A stretch of DNA of 64,000 nt, taken from assembly GCF_008831285.2 (NCBI RefSeq), contig NC_045140.1:11466505-11530504 (forward strand). Reading direction: 5' to 3'. Numbering within the stretch: the first letter of the stretch is position 1; the number at the start of each line of letters is the position of its first letter. The stretch is from Nymphaea colorata (taxonomy: Eukaryota > Streptophyta > Magnoliopsida > Nymphaeales > Nymphaeaceae). Under the pieces are notes generated by a model. It ran no database searches and was not told the DNA's origin. It saw only the letters and a list, made by a program, of their open reading frames with translations. Made by a program: the position numbers and the translations under genes. Shown one piece after another: positions 23,871 to 35,814 of this stretch.

Positions 23871-26557
23871 ATGGTTGAAACTAGATCGCAAGCTAAGCAA
23901 GCTCCTCAGAATGAGGCTTCATCTTCTGAACTCCGGCCAGAAACACTTGGCCTACCAGCAATCGAACCAGAAGCTTACCATATGTTTCGTTTATTCATGG
24001 AGCGATTCATGAAAGAGCAAGAAGAGCAAAAGGCCTTAATGGTTACTCCAGAACTCGAGAATGAAAAGGCTGCCAAGCAGAAAAGAAAGAAGAAGAAGAA
24101 CAAGTCCTCTCCTACATATCAGGATGAAGATTATTTGAGTTCGGATTCGGCAATTAGTAAGGAAGAAAAACCGGAACTGTTTCCTCTCAAAAAGAAAAAG
24201 ACAACAAAGAAAATCAAAAAGGGAAAAGAAATTATGATAGAAAGCAGCTCACCTAGTCCTATCACCACTGAAAGTTCGGAAGAGAAGCCCAAAAGGAAGA
24301 GAAAGTCTACCAAGAAAGGCAAAAAGACCAAGAAGTACATCCCTAGCAGTAGCTCAGACAGTGAGAGTTCTGAAGAAAAAGTAAAGGAGACTAAAGGCAA
24401 GAAGAAAAAGACCAAGCGAGAATTGGTCAAATCAAGTTATGATGAAAGTCCAACTAGGCGCAGATTCTATGAAATGGAGAAAAGAATGAACAATCTTGAG
24501 CTTAGGGGGAAGGGGAAGCGTTCATATTCATGTGAGGACTACTACTTTAGCATTGAAGGGGACGAAGACGTGAAAGGCTTGCCCAGAGAATTCATCAGAT
24601 ATGATGGAACCACTTGCCCACATGTTCATCTTTCAACCTTTTTCAATGATTGCTACAAAATTTGGACAAATAACAGAGCTTTGTTCCGATATTTTCCAAG
24701 AAGTCTTGAAGGCATTGCTGCACAATGGTACAAAGAAAATGTCAATCCAATCGAGCTGAAGGAGTTTGACAAGTTTATTAACATGTTTGTTGAAAGATTT
24801 GAACAAAATGCTCCCATGGCTCCAACCCTCAGTACCATTTGCGGTCTTCATCAGAAACAGGGAGAAAAGGCTCGGGAATTCATCCAAAAATGGAGAATTC
24901 AATGCAATAAGATGAAAGAACTCATTTCTGAGACACAAAACCTTTGCTGAGTTGATTGAACAAGCAAACTCTATAGAAGAAGGGATTGAAGATGGAGATT
25001 TTGATGGAATTATTGCTCCTAAGTACAAAGAAGATGGAAAGAAAGGAGGAAGGACACAACTGCCTGCACACTTCATAGCCAATACTGGCATTAGAAAGGA
25101 CCATGACAATAACTACAAGCATGACAAAGAAGTCAATTTCAAGAAGAACACACAGTTTCTCAAAGGCGACGATGAAAGGAAAAACAAACACCCAGGTTGG
25201 AGCTATGACCGGAAATTCACTCCTCTGAGCCAGTCTCGGGAGAAGATCTTGGAACACCTTCTCGCCAAAGGAACTACCGTCTTGCCAAAAGTATCGGAGC
25301 CTCCGAAAATGATGGGAAGAAATAAAGAAAAACTGTGCAAGTTTCATCATGCCCCTGGTCATGACACTGAGGATTGTTTTGTCCTCAAAATTATTATTCA
25401 ATACTTCATCAACAAAGATCTCAAGATTTGTGATGATACTAAGGAATTCATTCCCTGACCACGGAAAGGCAGCAGTAGCCATGATCACTACAGGCACTCC
25501 ACTTCCGTACCATCCACAAGAGCACATTCTACCTTATATTGGGAGTAGTTCACACAAAGTCATGGTGGTAGACCAAGGTAAGGAACCTCTAGATTTCATT
25601 GCTATGATGAATGGCAGGATAGAAAGTTTGCCCAAGAAACTTCCCATGATTCTGAAGACTTTTATCTTACAAGGCGACGAATCATCAAATGACTCCTCAG
25701 ATGAAGATCCATGCTATTTGGACGTTCTCCCTTTGGAAGAGCGTATGGATGAGGGAGACTCGATTCAAGCTTCTAAAAATTAGTCAATTACCTTCTCAGA
25801 AAAAGACCTCTCAAAATGAGGATATTTCCATGAAGATGCTCTTTACATCGCTGTTCAGGTCAATGGGATGACAGTGCCACATGTTTTGATTGATGGAGGA
25901 AGTGGTTTGAATATTTGTCCTGATCTCACGGCTAAAACATTGGGGTTTCGTGAAAACAAATATCGTTCTGATAATACCAAGATCTACGGATACGATGGCC
26001 AAGGCATGAACAGCAAAGGTACCCTCGACATGAATGTGATCATTGAAAATACTAGCCATTGCATTGTATTTCATGTGGTAGATGTACCACCATCATACAA
26101 CCTGCTTTTGGGATGACCTTGGATCCATCAAGTACGAGGGATCCCATCCACTCTTCGTCAATGCCTGAAATGGAATTTTGGTCCATCAGTCATCACTGTC
26201 CGTGCTGAGGATCCGGTCGAGAGGTTGATGCAATCTATGCTCCCTAGGCCAATTGATCCGGTAGATGTACCGAGCATAAGAACAACAAAGGACAGACCTT
26301 TGGAAGAATGGATGCAGAACATGGAGATAGGGGAACCTTCCGGGAATGCTTATACTATTTCAAGCAATCGTGCAAGTTACCAAGAACACCTATTGTATGT
26401 TCATTTCATGAAAAACCCCAAGGGTTTTCAGTTGCTTCTGAAAGGTGGCTACCGTCCATTCACTGGCCTTGGGAAAAATGAAGATGGCATCTTGCAACCG
26501 ATTAGCATCTCTTTTCAGATGAACATGAGAGGACTGGGATATCATGAAGGAATTTGA
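23871..26557 (+). pseudogene. Retroelement gag-protease with G-patch-like tail
   Basis: ATG at 23871. It starts with a lysine/glutamate/serine-rich region (KKKKNK, SSSSDSESSEE), then the retrotransposon gag domain at about 24590-24945 (RYDGTTCPHVH, AAQWYKEN, FVERFEQNAP). A Tat-type knuckle CKFHHAPGHDTEDC lies at about 25336-25380. The aspartic protease is seen as VLIDGGSGLNICP at about 25886 (D-G-G-S rather than D-S/T-G). A glycine-rich G-patch-like segment follows at about 26430-26550 (GGYRPFTGLGKNEDG, LGYHEG). Lesions: frame changes at about 24940 and 25450, in-frame stops at 25781 and about 25817, and TGA at 26114-26116 (from CGA by context). Not translatable as one protein. Confidence 0.85.
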
Positions 26558-26708
26558 AGAAGATCTTGGGGGCTAAAAGTATTCACTTTTGTTTCAAAAT
26601 CTTCCCATGAATTTTGTAATTTTGAACATCTTTTTGTTTGGTCTCATGAGAGGACCAATTCTATGAACTAAGAACCTTTTTTTTATATATGCAAATGCAA
26701 GTAATTTT

Positions 26709-29700
26709 TTGTTGTCAATTTCGTCCAACTCTTTCCTTTATCCTCTTTACAAGATGTCGGAACTCAATATGTCTCAGTTTATTCTTTTTCCACGAAATTC
26801 CCCTCAGAAAGCATTTATCGAACAAGCAGTCGGTGAAATGGAACCTATGGCAATACCCGAGTCAGAATTACCAGAATTCACTCAGATTCAGAAACAAGAA
26901 CATCCCTCATCTTTGGTGAATGATCCAATTGAAGAAATTAATATTGGAACCAGTGAAGATCCTAAAATTCTTCAAATTGGTACCAGTTTGTTAGTAGAAG
27001 AGAAGAAAAGATTGGTGGACTTTCTTATAAGTAACCAAGAAGTTTTTGTTTGGACTTATGAAGATATGTCAGACTTAGACCCCCAATTGGTCAAACATCG
27101 TCTGCCCTTAAATCCTAATTGCAAGCCGATTAAGCAAAAATTGTGCAAGCTTGACCATCGACTAGAAGGCCCTGTAAAAGAAGGACTAGAGGACTTGCTA
27201 AAGGCAAAATTCATTCGTGCCATTGATTACCCCGAATGGTTTGCGAACATCGTGGCGGTCCCCAAGAAAAATGGCAAAGTTAGGTTGTGCATTGACTTTC
27301 AAGACTTGAACAAAGCCACACCGAAGGATGATTATCCTCTTCCAAACATTGATCTGTTGGTAGACAGTACTGCAGGCCATGCAATCTTTTCTTTCATGGA
27401 TGGATATTCGGGATATAATCAAATCAAATTAGCAGTCAAAGATCAACCTAAGACCGCTTTTTCTACACCCTGGGTCACTTTTTGTTACACGGTAATGCCA
27501 TTTGGGTTGAAGAATGCTGGAGCAACCTATCAAAGAGCCATGGCCGCCATCTTCCATGACCAGATGCATAAAATCATGGATGCATATATCGATGACATAT
27601 TGATCAAATCCAAGACAAGAAAAGATCACATTGAAACTCTTGCCCAAGTATTCAATAAGCTTTTACAGTACAAGCTTCGCCTGAATCCTCAAAAATGTGT
27701 GTTTGGGGTTGAGTCAAGAAAACTGTTGGGTTTCATGGTCAGTAAGAAGGGAATTGAAATGGATCTTACAAAAGCTAAGGCAATAATCGATATGCCACCA
27801 CCTACCAATATCAAGGAGTTGCGAAGCTTGCAAGGACGAATCCAATCCATCAGACGATTCATTTCCAATCTGGCCATGAGATGCGAGCCATTCAACCAAC
27901 TACTGAGGAAAGGTGTCAAGTTTGAATGGGGTTTTGAATGCCAACAGTCATTCGAAAGAATCAAGAAATACCTTCTAAATCCACCAATTCTAAAACCACC
28001 AACGTTGGGAAGACCATTGTTGCTTTACATCACAGTGAATGAGTCAGCATGTGGCGGCTTTTTGGCACAATATGAGGAAGGAAGTCGCATCGAACATGCA
28101 ATCTATTACATTAGCAAGACTTTTGTTCAGTACGAAAAGAAGTACTCTCCAATAGAGAAAACTTGTCTGGCATTGGTTTGGATGTGTCAGAAGTTGAGAC
28201 ATTATTTATTAGCTTGTGAGGTCAAGATACTCTCCAAACTAAATCCTCTCAAGTACATCTTGGAACAACAATTCCTTAATGGGCGTATCGCCAAATGGCA
28301 AGTTCTGTTGATGCAATATGATCTTGAATATGTGTCTCAAAAGTCAATCAAAGGACAAGCAATTGCGGATCAGTTAGCAGACTTCCCTCAGTACGAAGAA
28401 ATCAGAACAAATGATGAGTTTCCAGATGAACATGTACTAAGATTGGAAACTGTTCCGACATGGAAGATGTACCTTGACGGGTCTAGAAATGTGATGGGAG
28501 CAAGCATAGGCATCTTACTCATCACTCCAGAAAGTGAAATGATCCCGTACTCTTTGAAACTTGATTTTCCATGTACCCATAACATGGCTGAATATGAAGC
28601 CCTCATACAAGGACTTCGTTCTTTATTGAGTTTTCAAGTGAAAAGAGTGCATGCCTTCGGCGACTCTCAGCTTATTATAAACCAAGTGAATGGAGAATGG
28701 CAAGTCAAAGATGAAAAGTTGGTGCCATATCAAGAAATTGCTACCTCCTTAATCTGTCAATTCGAAGAAGTACAATTGGCTCACGTAAAGAGAGAAGGTA
28801 ACCCTATTGCGGATGGCCTCACGAGCTTAGGATCGACCATCACTTTTCGAACCAATGAAGCAATCCGTTCTTTTGAGATTGGAAGATTAAAACACCATGC
28901 TTTTGAAACGATGGCGCATGTTCATCATATCCAAGAGGGGAATACGCCTTGGTACCATGACATCAAAAGGTACATTGAAAGTGGAAAATTCCCGGCTGAA
29001 ATGTCTAAAAATGAACAAAAAGCAATACAACGTATGTCTGCGAGGTACTTTATCATAGCAGGGGTATTATACAGACGTGGATTTAGCACTGAATACTCTC
29101 GGTGCCTTGACGAAGATGAAGCAAAGGAAATAATCGAAGAATCACATCGAGGAGATTGTGGAGGCCATGTTGGTTACCAAACCCTCACCAAACAAATAAT
29201 TCGAGCAGGGTATTATTGGCCTACCATGCAAAAAGATTGTCATCAATTTGTCAAAAGATGCAAAGAATGCCAATTGCATGCTCCAGTGATTCATGCCCCA
29301 GCCTCTCACTTGCATTCTGTGACATCTCCTTTGCCATTTTCAATGTGGGCCTTTGACATAGTCGGACCGATATCCCCTGCAGCTTCTAATGGCCATAAGT
29401 ATTTTCTTGCTGCAACGGATTATTTTACCAAGTGGGTAGAAGTCGTCACACTCAGAACAGTGGAAGGACGTCATGTAGTGTCCTTCATTCACAAAAATCT
29501 TCTTTGCAGATTTGAAGTCCCTCATGATATAGTATCAGACAACGGAACTCATTTCAAGAATGAAAAGATGAGGCAATTGTGCAGCAAGTACCACATCACG
29601 CATCATTTTTCAGCTCTTTATTATCCCCAAGGCAATGGACAAGCAGAGGCTACCAACAAGATCCTGATCCGCATCTTGGAACGGACAGTAGAAACTGGAA

Positions 29701-30187
29701 AAGATTGGCATGAAAAGATGCACAACGCTCTATGGGCATATCGCACCACTATGAGAACTCCAACAAATGCCACTCCAGCAGAGCTAGTCTATGGAACAGA
29801 AGTGGTTCTACCATTACATGTGTTGAAACCTGCTTTGAAGTTCGCTTCTCTCATTGAGCTCCCTCTTACTCAATATCAGCAGAAAAGGCTAATGCAGCTC
29901 GATTTGCTAGATGAAAAGAGGCTGAACATGCTGAAGCTTATCGCCAAAGGGTAGCCAGACAATTTGCCAAGTCAGTTATCGAGAGATAGTTCAAAGTGAA
30001 TGATTCGGTCTTACGATCTGCAGTGTACCTGAGAGGGCGACCACGAGGCAAGTGGGCACCAAATTGGGAAGGCCCATATGTCATTAAGGAAGCTTTGCCC
30101 CACAATTCATACCGACTAATTGATGCTGATGGGGTGGAACTTGCCGATCCTGTTAATGCCCTTCACCTCAAGAAATTTTATGTCTAG
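26709..30187 (+). pseudogene. Retroelement RT, dual RNase H and integrase polyprotein
   Basis: A long open frame (26709-29954, 1,081 codons) plus a frame-shifted tail (to 30187). RT has the YIDD active site at residues 293-296. RNase H 1 (about 435-570) lacks the usual first aspartate: N444 sits in TVNESACGG. A second, archaeal-type RNase H follows with D590 (YLDGS), E628 (MAEYEAL) and D652 (FGDSQLI). The integrase has an HH-CC finger (HVGYQTL .. CKECQLH) and a DDE triad at D883, D944 and E980 (D-35-E). The tail (PNWEGPYVI, HLKKFYV) is the integrase C-terminus, reached only after a frameshift near 29930 and a TAG at 29987-29989. No chromodomain. The domain set places it in the Tat clade of Ty3-gypsy. 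Confidence 0.93.
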
Positions 30188-30316
30188 TTCTCTTGTATTC
30201 ATTTTCCAATCAATGTCAAACATTTGTGTTTCCACATCGACTATTCAATCTAGATTCTTCTCAGTCGTAAAACATGACAATTACACTGGGGCATTTTTTT
30301 TATTATTATTATTGCT

Positions 30317-30625
30317 CAGGGCTTGAGAGCAACCCGTGCAGGTAAAGGGTTAAACCTGCAATATGAGGGCAACCCATGCAAGCAAGGGGTTAAACCTACA
30401 ATGCTAGCCAAAGCAACCCATGCAGGCAAAGGGGTTAAACCTGTGCTACAAGCCAAAGCAACCCACACAGTTAAAGGGTTCAACTTGTGATGCAAGTCAA
30501 GGCAACCCATTCAGGGGGGTTAAACCTAAATTTGAAATCGGCAAACCCATGCAGGTAAGGGGTTAAACATGCAATTTAAGCTCAAACAACTCATTCATGT
30601 AAGGGATAAAGCCTGAAACATCTCT
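30317..30625 (+). repeat. Minisatellite before the 3' LTR
   Basis: About seven imperfect copies of a unit near 48 bp with the core GCAACCCATGCAGG, AAGGGGTTAAACCTG and a variable spacer. It occupies the untranslated region between the integrase and the polypurine tract. Confidence 0.88.
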
Positions 30626-30699
30626 ATGAAAATGTCTTGTTTGAAAAATTTGTGGCGTTTATCTTTGTCACTAAGCACGGCTAACACCGGCTTATTAAC

Positions 30700-30710
30700 A
30701 AAGAGGGGCA
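30700..30710 (+). other. Polypurine tract
   Basis: AAAGAGGGGCA ends two bases before the 3' LTR (TGTAATC at 30713), the expected plus-strand priming site. Confidence 0.75.
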
Positions 30711-30712
30711 TC

Positions 30713-33700
30713 TGTAATCACCCCAAATTTTTCTAAAGGACTATGATGTTTTATCAAAGTGCGAAATTCAAATTTAGGCACAAGATTCAAATCCAAAATA
30801 CAACTCTTCGATCCAAATTAAATCCAAAATACAACTTTCAGATCCAAATGAAATCCAAAATACAACTTTCAGATCCAAATGAAATCCAAAATACTACTTT
30901 CAGATCCAAATTAAATCCAAAATACTACTTTCAGATCCAAAACCCAAGTTCAGATCCAAATCAATCATTTAAGACTAATTTGCCATTCTTTTTGACCAAA
31001 AAACATCCTTTTAGAAGGTAATTTTAATCTTTTTTGGTGGACAAGACTAATTTGCCCTTCTTTTTTACCAAAAAACCTCCTTTTAGAGGGTAATTTTAGT
31101 CTTTTTGGGTGGACAAGACTAATTTGCCCTTCTTTTTGACCAAAAAATCTCCTTTTGGAGGGTAATTTTAGTATTTTTGGGTGGACAAGACTAATTTGTC
31201 ATTCCTTTTGACAAAAAAACCTCATTTTAAAGGGTAATTTTAGTCTTTTTTGGTGGACAAGACTAATTTGCCATTCCTTTTGACTAAAAAAACCTCCTTT
31301 TAGAGGGTAATTTTAGTCTTTTTGGGTGGACAAGACCCATTTGTCCTTCCTTTTGACCCAAAAATCTCCTTTTGGATGGTGATTTTAGTCTTTTTAGGTC
31401 AAAAAATTCAAATTTTGGTTTTTTACTCCAAAATCCTCTATAAATACCCCCCATATCCTCCCTCTTGGGCAAGATTGGTACTTGGGAGAAACTCTAATGT
31501 ATTCTCACTTGAAGACTTAGAGTTTCTCTTGAGCTCTCTCTCTCTCCCTCTTCCTCTCTCTATTTTCCTCTCCAACTTGGAGCAAGCTACAACCCTCTTG
31601 GAGGCATCATCTTGGAGTTTTATTCAAAGGGGATTTTCAAGTGAAGGTGTTTATCTTCCTTAGGTCATCTCTCATTAGAGGTATGTAATCATCATCCCTC
31701 TCATTTTTTTTTTTTTTTTTCTCTTATCTTCATCTCCTCATGGCCAAAGGAGATAGCACTCAACATCTTTTTAGAGACAAGAGGCTATGCTCAAGTGCAC
31801 CGGGAGCATGAGAAGATGAGATGATATTTTATTTTATGATTAAATCATGCTTCTTTCAAGTATTCTTATTGTTGTTATTTTTCATTAACATGTTCTTACT
31901 ATTATGCTATTTATTTTTCTTGAACATAGTCTTGTTGATTGTTTTCATTTTTTCTCATCATCTTCATCTTTCCACGGCTAAAGAAGGCAGCTCTCAATCT
32001 CTTTTTAGAGACAAGAGGCTATACTCAAAGTGCACTGGGAGCATGGAAAGATGAGATGATCTTTCATTTTAATCATGTTCTTTATTTTCATGAATACATT
32101 CTTATTGTTCTTTTGTTTTCTCTTATTTTCCTCTCTTCCTCATTTCTCCATGGCCAAAAGAGATAGCTCTCAATCTCTATTTTAGAGTCAAGAGGCTATA
32201 CTCAAGTGCACCGAGAACATGAGAAGATGAGGTGGTATATCAATTCATAGTTACATCATGTCTTCCCTCCTAATTGAACTTTGCTTTTTTCCATCATCAT
32301 CTTTCTTTCTTTCCTTCCTTGAATGTTATCTATATATTATGCATGCATAGTTGCTTGGTTCTTTACTTACATGTGAATGTATGGCGGGAATGAGAGTGTG
32401 GTTTGGGGACTCTTTATTTTCATATTAATTTTTGAGGTTGGGACTTGTCCAACCCGGGATAAACCCTCACGAAAATGTAAATGTTAATATGCATTTCCAT
32501 GTCATTTTGCGCTAGTTTCCTTCTTAATAATCACATTAGGAACCCTAACGAGTGCCTCGTTATGTTGTTTGTTTTCTTCCATACCCAACGGTGGAAGAAA
32601 TATATCCCTTACAACAAACTAAATAATAATATTCTATGCTTATGTAAATCATATTTTCCAAAACATTTTCAAAAAGAACCTTCTAACATGGCCTTAGGGT
32701 CTTAGCTTAGACTCTTGCATGAGTCCAAGCTCCCCTCCGGCCCACATTAAACTTGAAGTTGGTAATTTTAAGTTGTTCCTTGATTTTTCTAATCTTGTGA
32801 AGCTATGGATGTATACACATGTTATATACATTTTTGCAAACATGATGACTCCCTATCTTTCTCTCTCTATGCTTTCACTTTTCATTTTATAAATTTTCAT
32901 ATGTGCATGAATACGTATGTACATGTGCTTCATTTTCTCTCTTTCAAATATTTATTCCTCTTTTCAAGACAAATATCTTCTCTTATAAAATTACTCATAC
33001 CCATATATGCGTATGATATTTTTCTTTTCCTCTAAAATCTTTCTTTCTCTTCGAATTAATACATCTTTTTCTCTTAAGCCATCATATATGTGTATATGTG
33101 ATGGTATGTACACATGTTTGCATGTCTTTCTCTATATCTCTTTCTTTCCTTTCATAAGAGTGTTTTATCTCTTCTATTCTTTTTAACATTCTCCTATCTC
33201 GAACTTTCTATTTACCAACTTTAATAAGACCACAAACCAAGTAATGACCCAATATTGGAATCATGTTTGATGGTCTACAATCTCTATCCCTTTTCAAAAA
33301 CTTTTCCTTCTTATATACAATAATTATAACAACGAAATCTTAGATGTATGTTGTGGTAGGAATGACTTTAGATGAATGTTGTGGTAGGAATGTTTTACAT
33401 TCTTTCAATCATATAGGGTAAATGCATCAATGCATTCTCACCCTCTTTATTTCACTTATGATCACAAGCACCTCTCCAAAAGAACTTAAGCAAGAAGGGA
33501 TGAAGCTCTAGTTAGGTGGTAACCGAATTAGAGCAAAATCTCAAATCTAGTTAAAGTCTTAAGAGAACACTAAAGTGATTTCAAAATGATTTCACAAGTT
33601 TTTCAAATGATATTTACTAGTTCCACTTTTTCCTCAAAACATTTCACATTTTCAAACAATTCTTCAAGAACCTTTTCAAAAGTTTGAAACTTCAAACTTT

Positions 33701-33919
33701 CAATATTTTCTACACCGCATATAGAATCAAAAAGATGTTTAAGTTAAAACGAAATGCATCAATGATAAACATAGTCCTTGGGTTTATTACCCCCGGTAAA
33801 GGCGCCAGGAACGGTCAATCCTCGTACCGACGGGCGAGTCCCTTTCTTTTCTCTTTCAAAACAAAAACCTCATTTTTCTGGAGCACTCCAAAACCAACCA
33901 ATATTTTGGGATGCAAACA
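30713..33919 (+). repeat. 3' LTR of the Tat/Ogre-type element
   Basis: Matches 13160-16350 along its length, including the 34-bp and 72-bp arrays (about 30790-30960 and 30974-31400), the TATAAATA at 31439-31446 and the three 3' repeats. Near the end it has about 14 additional bases between CCAACCA and the terminal AAACA; recognising this places the end at 33919, followed by the TTAAG duplication. Confidence 0.9.
31439..31446 (+). promoter_or_regulatory. LTR TATA box (3' LTR)
   Basis: TATAAATA followed by CCCCCC, corresponding to 13887-13894 in the 5' LTR. In this position it could drive transcription into 3' flanking DNA. Confidence 0.55.
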
Positions 33920-33924
33920 TTAAG

Positions 33925-34090
33925 CTTTTTATGGTATACAAAAAAGTTATTTTGGTAAACTGTGTTGAAGGTCCTGATTTTGTTCCTGTCACCAAGTGGT
34001 GGCCTCACTTTCCCGATCAAATGGTTAATGCTACAAAGATGCCAACTCTGTCTATCCATCAGAAACCGAATGCAACATCAAACTAAATTA
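33925..34090 (+). other. Short unrecognised coding-like stretch
   Basis: An open stretch with residues such as VEGPDFVPVTKWWPHFPDQ runs just after the retrotransposon and ends at a TAA near 34083. I do not recognise it. It could be a gene or TE fragment, or chance. Confidence 0.2.
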
Positions 34091-34129
34091 AAGAAGGTGT
34101 TAATACGAGTTCAGCAGATCTTTGAATCC

Positions 34130-34375
34130 TTATGTTGATTACAACTAGGTGAAGTACAATTTTTGCAATATATGTAGAAGATATTATAATTACAGGTAGT
34201 GATATAAAACATATTGATCTAACAAAGAAGATGTTGAAAAAGCATTTTGAAATTAAAGATTTAGGCACTCAACACTACTTCATATGCATGGAAGTAGCTC
34301 ATTCAAACGAAGGGCAATTTCTTATGCCAAAGGAAGTATACGCTTGACCACTTGAAAGAAATTAGTATATTAGAG
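34130..34375 (+). pseudogene. Ty1-copia reverse transcriptase fragment
   Basis: Translation gives YVEDIIITGSDI (family norm YVDD.. at the active site), FEIKDLGTQHYF and CMEVAHSNEGQF, in the order of the copia RT palm/thumb region. Upstream and downstream domains are missing and the second aspartate-box position reads E-D. A relic. Confidence 0.8.
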
Positions 34376-34387
34376 GCTAAGAGTATT

Positions 34388-34662
34388 GTTGTTAGCCTCG
34401 ATGGCCAACGATCACTACAACTGCTCGTTGTAGTACTCACACACACAGCCGCAAGAAGCCCAGCTCCTCTTCATGTCAATAATAACTTCATTAGGGTTTG
34501 CTTACCTCATAAGAGGGTTTAAGTGCATGACGTGCTGGGTTGGGTTGCACACTCTAACCAGACCCGACCCAGAACAAAAGAAATTATTTAAGAAAAACAT
34601 CTAAAACTGTTAACGACAATTAAAAGAAACTGAAATAAAACTGAAATAACTTGCGCCTAACA
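34388..34662 (-). repeat. Probable 3' LTR of the chromovirus fragment
   Basis: On the minus strand, TGTTAGGCGC begins right after a purine tract and the segment ends near CTAACAACA. About 275 bp. The left boundary is a best guess from the TG..CA rule; no second LTR is present in the window. Confidence 0.5.
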
Positions 34663-34678
34663 ATTTCCCCTCCTTCAG
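34663..34678 (-). other. Polypurine tract of the chromovirus fragment
   Basis: Minus strand CTGAAGGAGGGGAAAT immediately precedes TGTTAGG, the usual layout at the 3' end of chromoviruses. Confidence 0.6.
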
Positions 34679-34691
34679 CACCACCTTGCCC

Positions 34692-35800
34692 TCAAGGTGC
34701 AAAATCTGGAAAGCGATTAATAATGTTTTCAGCCTTTTCCCATGTCGCTACACCCTCCTCAGAATTGTTCCACTCTATTAACCACTCAACCGATTTCGAG
34801 CCCTCTTGATTGATTGTGCGTGTGCCAAGTCGACGGAAAGGAACAGCCTTGGTTTGATCTTCGTTGATGGGCCCTTCGATTATGTCTTCTTCAGTCGGTG
34901 GTTGGGGGCACAGCTTAAGCTTTGAGACATGAAAAACATGATGTATATTACTTCCAGCGGGCAATAGCAACTCGTAAGCAAGAGGACCAACGCGCCTGAT
35001 GATGCGAAATGGGCCGCCAACATAGCGGGCGGGCGGGGGGGGGGGGCAAGTTTGTTGTACCCTCGTGGTTGACGATACCATGCTGCGTGGGTCGGCTTGC
35101 ATAAGTACACCCATTCATCAACGTTGTACTGTTGGTCCCGGTGTCTGCGGTTGTATTGGATCACCATTCGGTTGCGCGCCGCTGCGAGGTGTGTTTTCAG
35201 ATCTCCCATAATAGCGTCCCGACAGCGGAGAAGAGTGTCCACTGATTCTTCTCTCGCTATGTTAGGCTGGTATCGACGTATAGTGGGAGGGGGACGCCCA
35301 TACACCGCCTCAAATGGTGTGACACCGGTCGATGAATGCCAACTGGTGTTGTATGAGAATTCAGCCCATGACAGATATTTTGCCCATAGGCGTGGACGTT
35401 GCCCTGCAAAACAGTGTAAGTAAGTCTCGAGGCACCTGTTTACAACCTCTGTCTGACCGTCGGTTTGTGGATGGTAAACTATGCTCAGTTGTAACTTCGT
35501 GCCCTGTAACTGAAAATATTCCCTCCAGAAGGCACTGATAAAGATGGGATCTCTATCGCTGGTTATCGACCTGGGCATGCCATGTAGCTTCCCAATGTGA
35601 TCTTGGAAAGCACGAGCGACGGTCTTGGAGGAATATGGATGCGATAAGGGTATAAAGTGTGCATATTTCGACAGGCGGTCCACCACTACCAAGCTAATAG
35701 ACTTTTCCCGGGATGATGGCAGACCTTCTATGAAGTCCAATGATATGTCTTCCCATGTAGTGGGTAGTGTAATAGGAATGGGATCATCAAGAACAGTCAT
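34692..35800 (-). pseudogene. Ty3-gypsy chromovirus integrase with chromodomain, truncated
   Basis: From right to left: an integrase core (DFIEGLPSS, SDRDPIF, YHPQTDGQTEVVNR), its C-terminal part (YVGGPFRIIRRVGPLAYEL), then a chromodomain-like end (EWLIEWNNSEEGVATWE). RT, protease and gag are absent, so only the 3' part of the element remains. The frame changes inside a run of 12 G on the plus strand (35035-35046); this could be a real indel or a homopolymer error. The flanking LTR and polypurine tract agree with minus-strand orientation. Confidence 0.9.
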
Positions 35801-35814
35801 GGTGATAGCAGTAT

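Larger units (their letters stand above)
13160..33919 (+). mobile_element. Tat/Ogre-type Ty3-gypsy LTR retrotransposon, degenerate, with nested hAT
   Basis: A complete LTR-to-LTR element of about 20.8 kb (about 15.4 kb without the nested hAT). The LTRs are about 3.2 kb, start TGTAATCACC and end AAACA. The 5-bp target duplication TTAAG flanks both ends (13155-13159 and 33920-33924). Internal order: primer site, about 0.8-kb leader, extra ORF, gag-protease, RT-RNase H-second RNase H-integrase, minisatellite, polypurine tract. Very long LTRs, an ORF before gag and a second RNase H are known hallmarks of the Tat clade (Ogre/Retand). Coding regions carry frameshifts and stops, so this copy is not autonomous. 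LTR divergence is small by eye. Confidence 0.9.

Noticed and set aside
24131-24430. Hydrophobic minus-strand ORF that could look like a membrane protein
   Set aside because: Antisense of the lysine/serine-rich part of gag; such antisense readings become phenylalanine/leucine-rich by necessity.
30300-30640. CRISPR-like regular repeats
   Set aside because: The units are imperfect and contiguous without unique spacers, in a plant retrotransposon UTR; this is a minisatellite.
33684-34086. ORFs crossing the 3' LTR end as a host gene
   Set aside because: They start inside LTR sequence and cross the element boundary at 33919; chance fusion frames.
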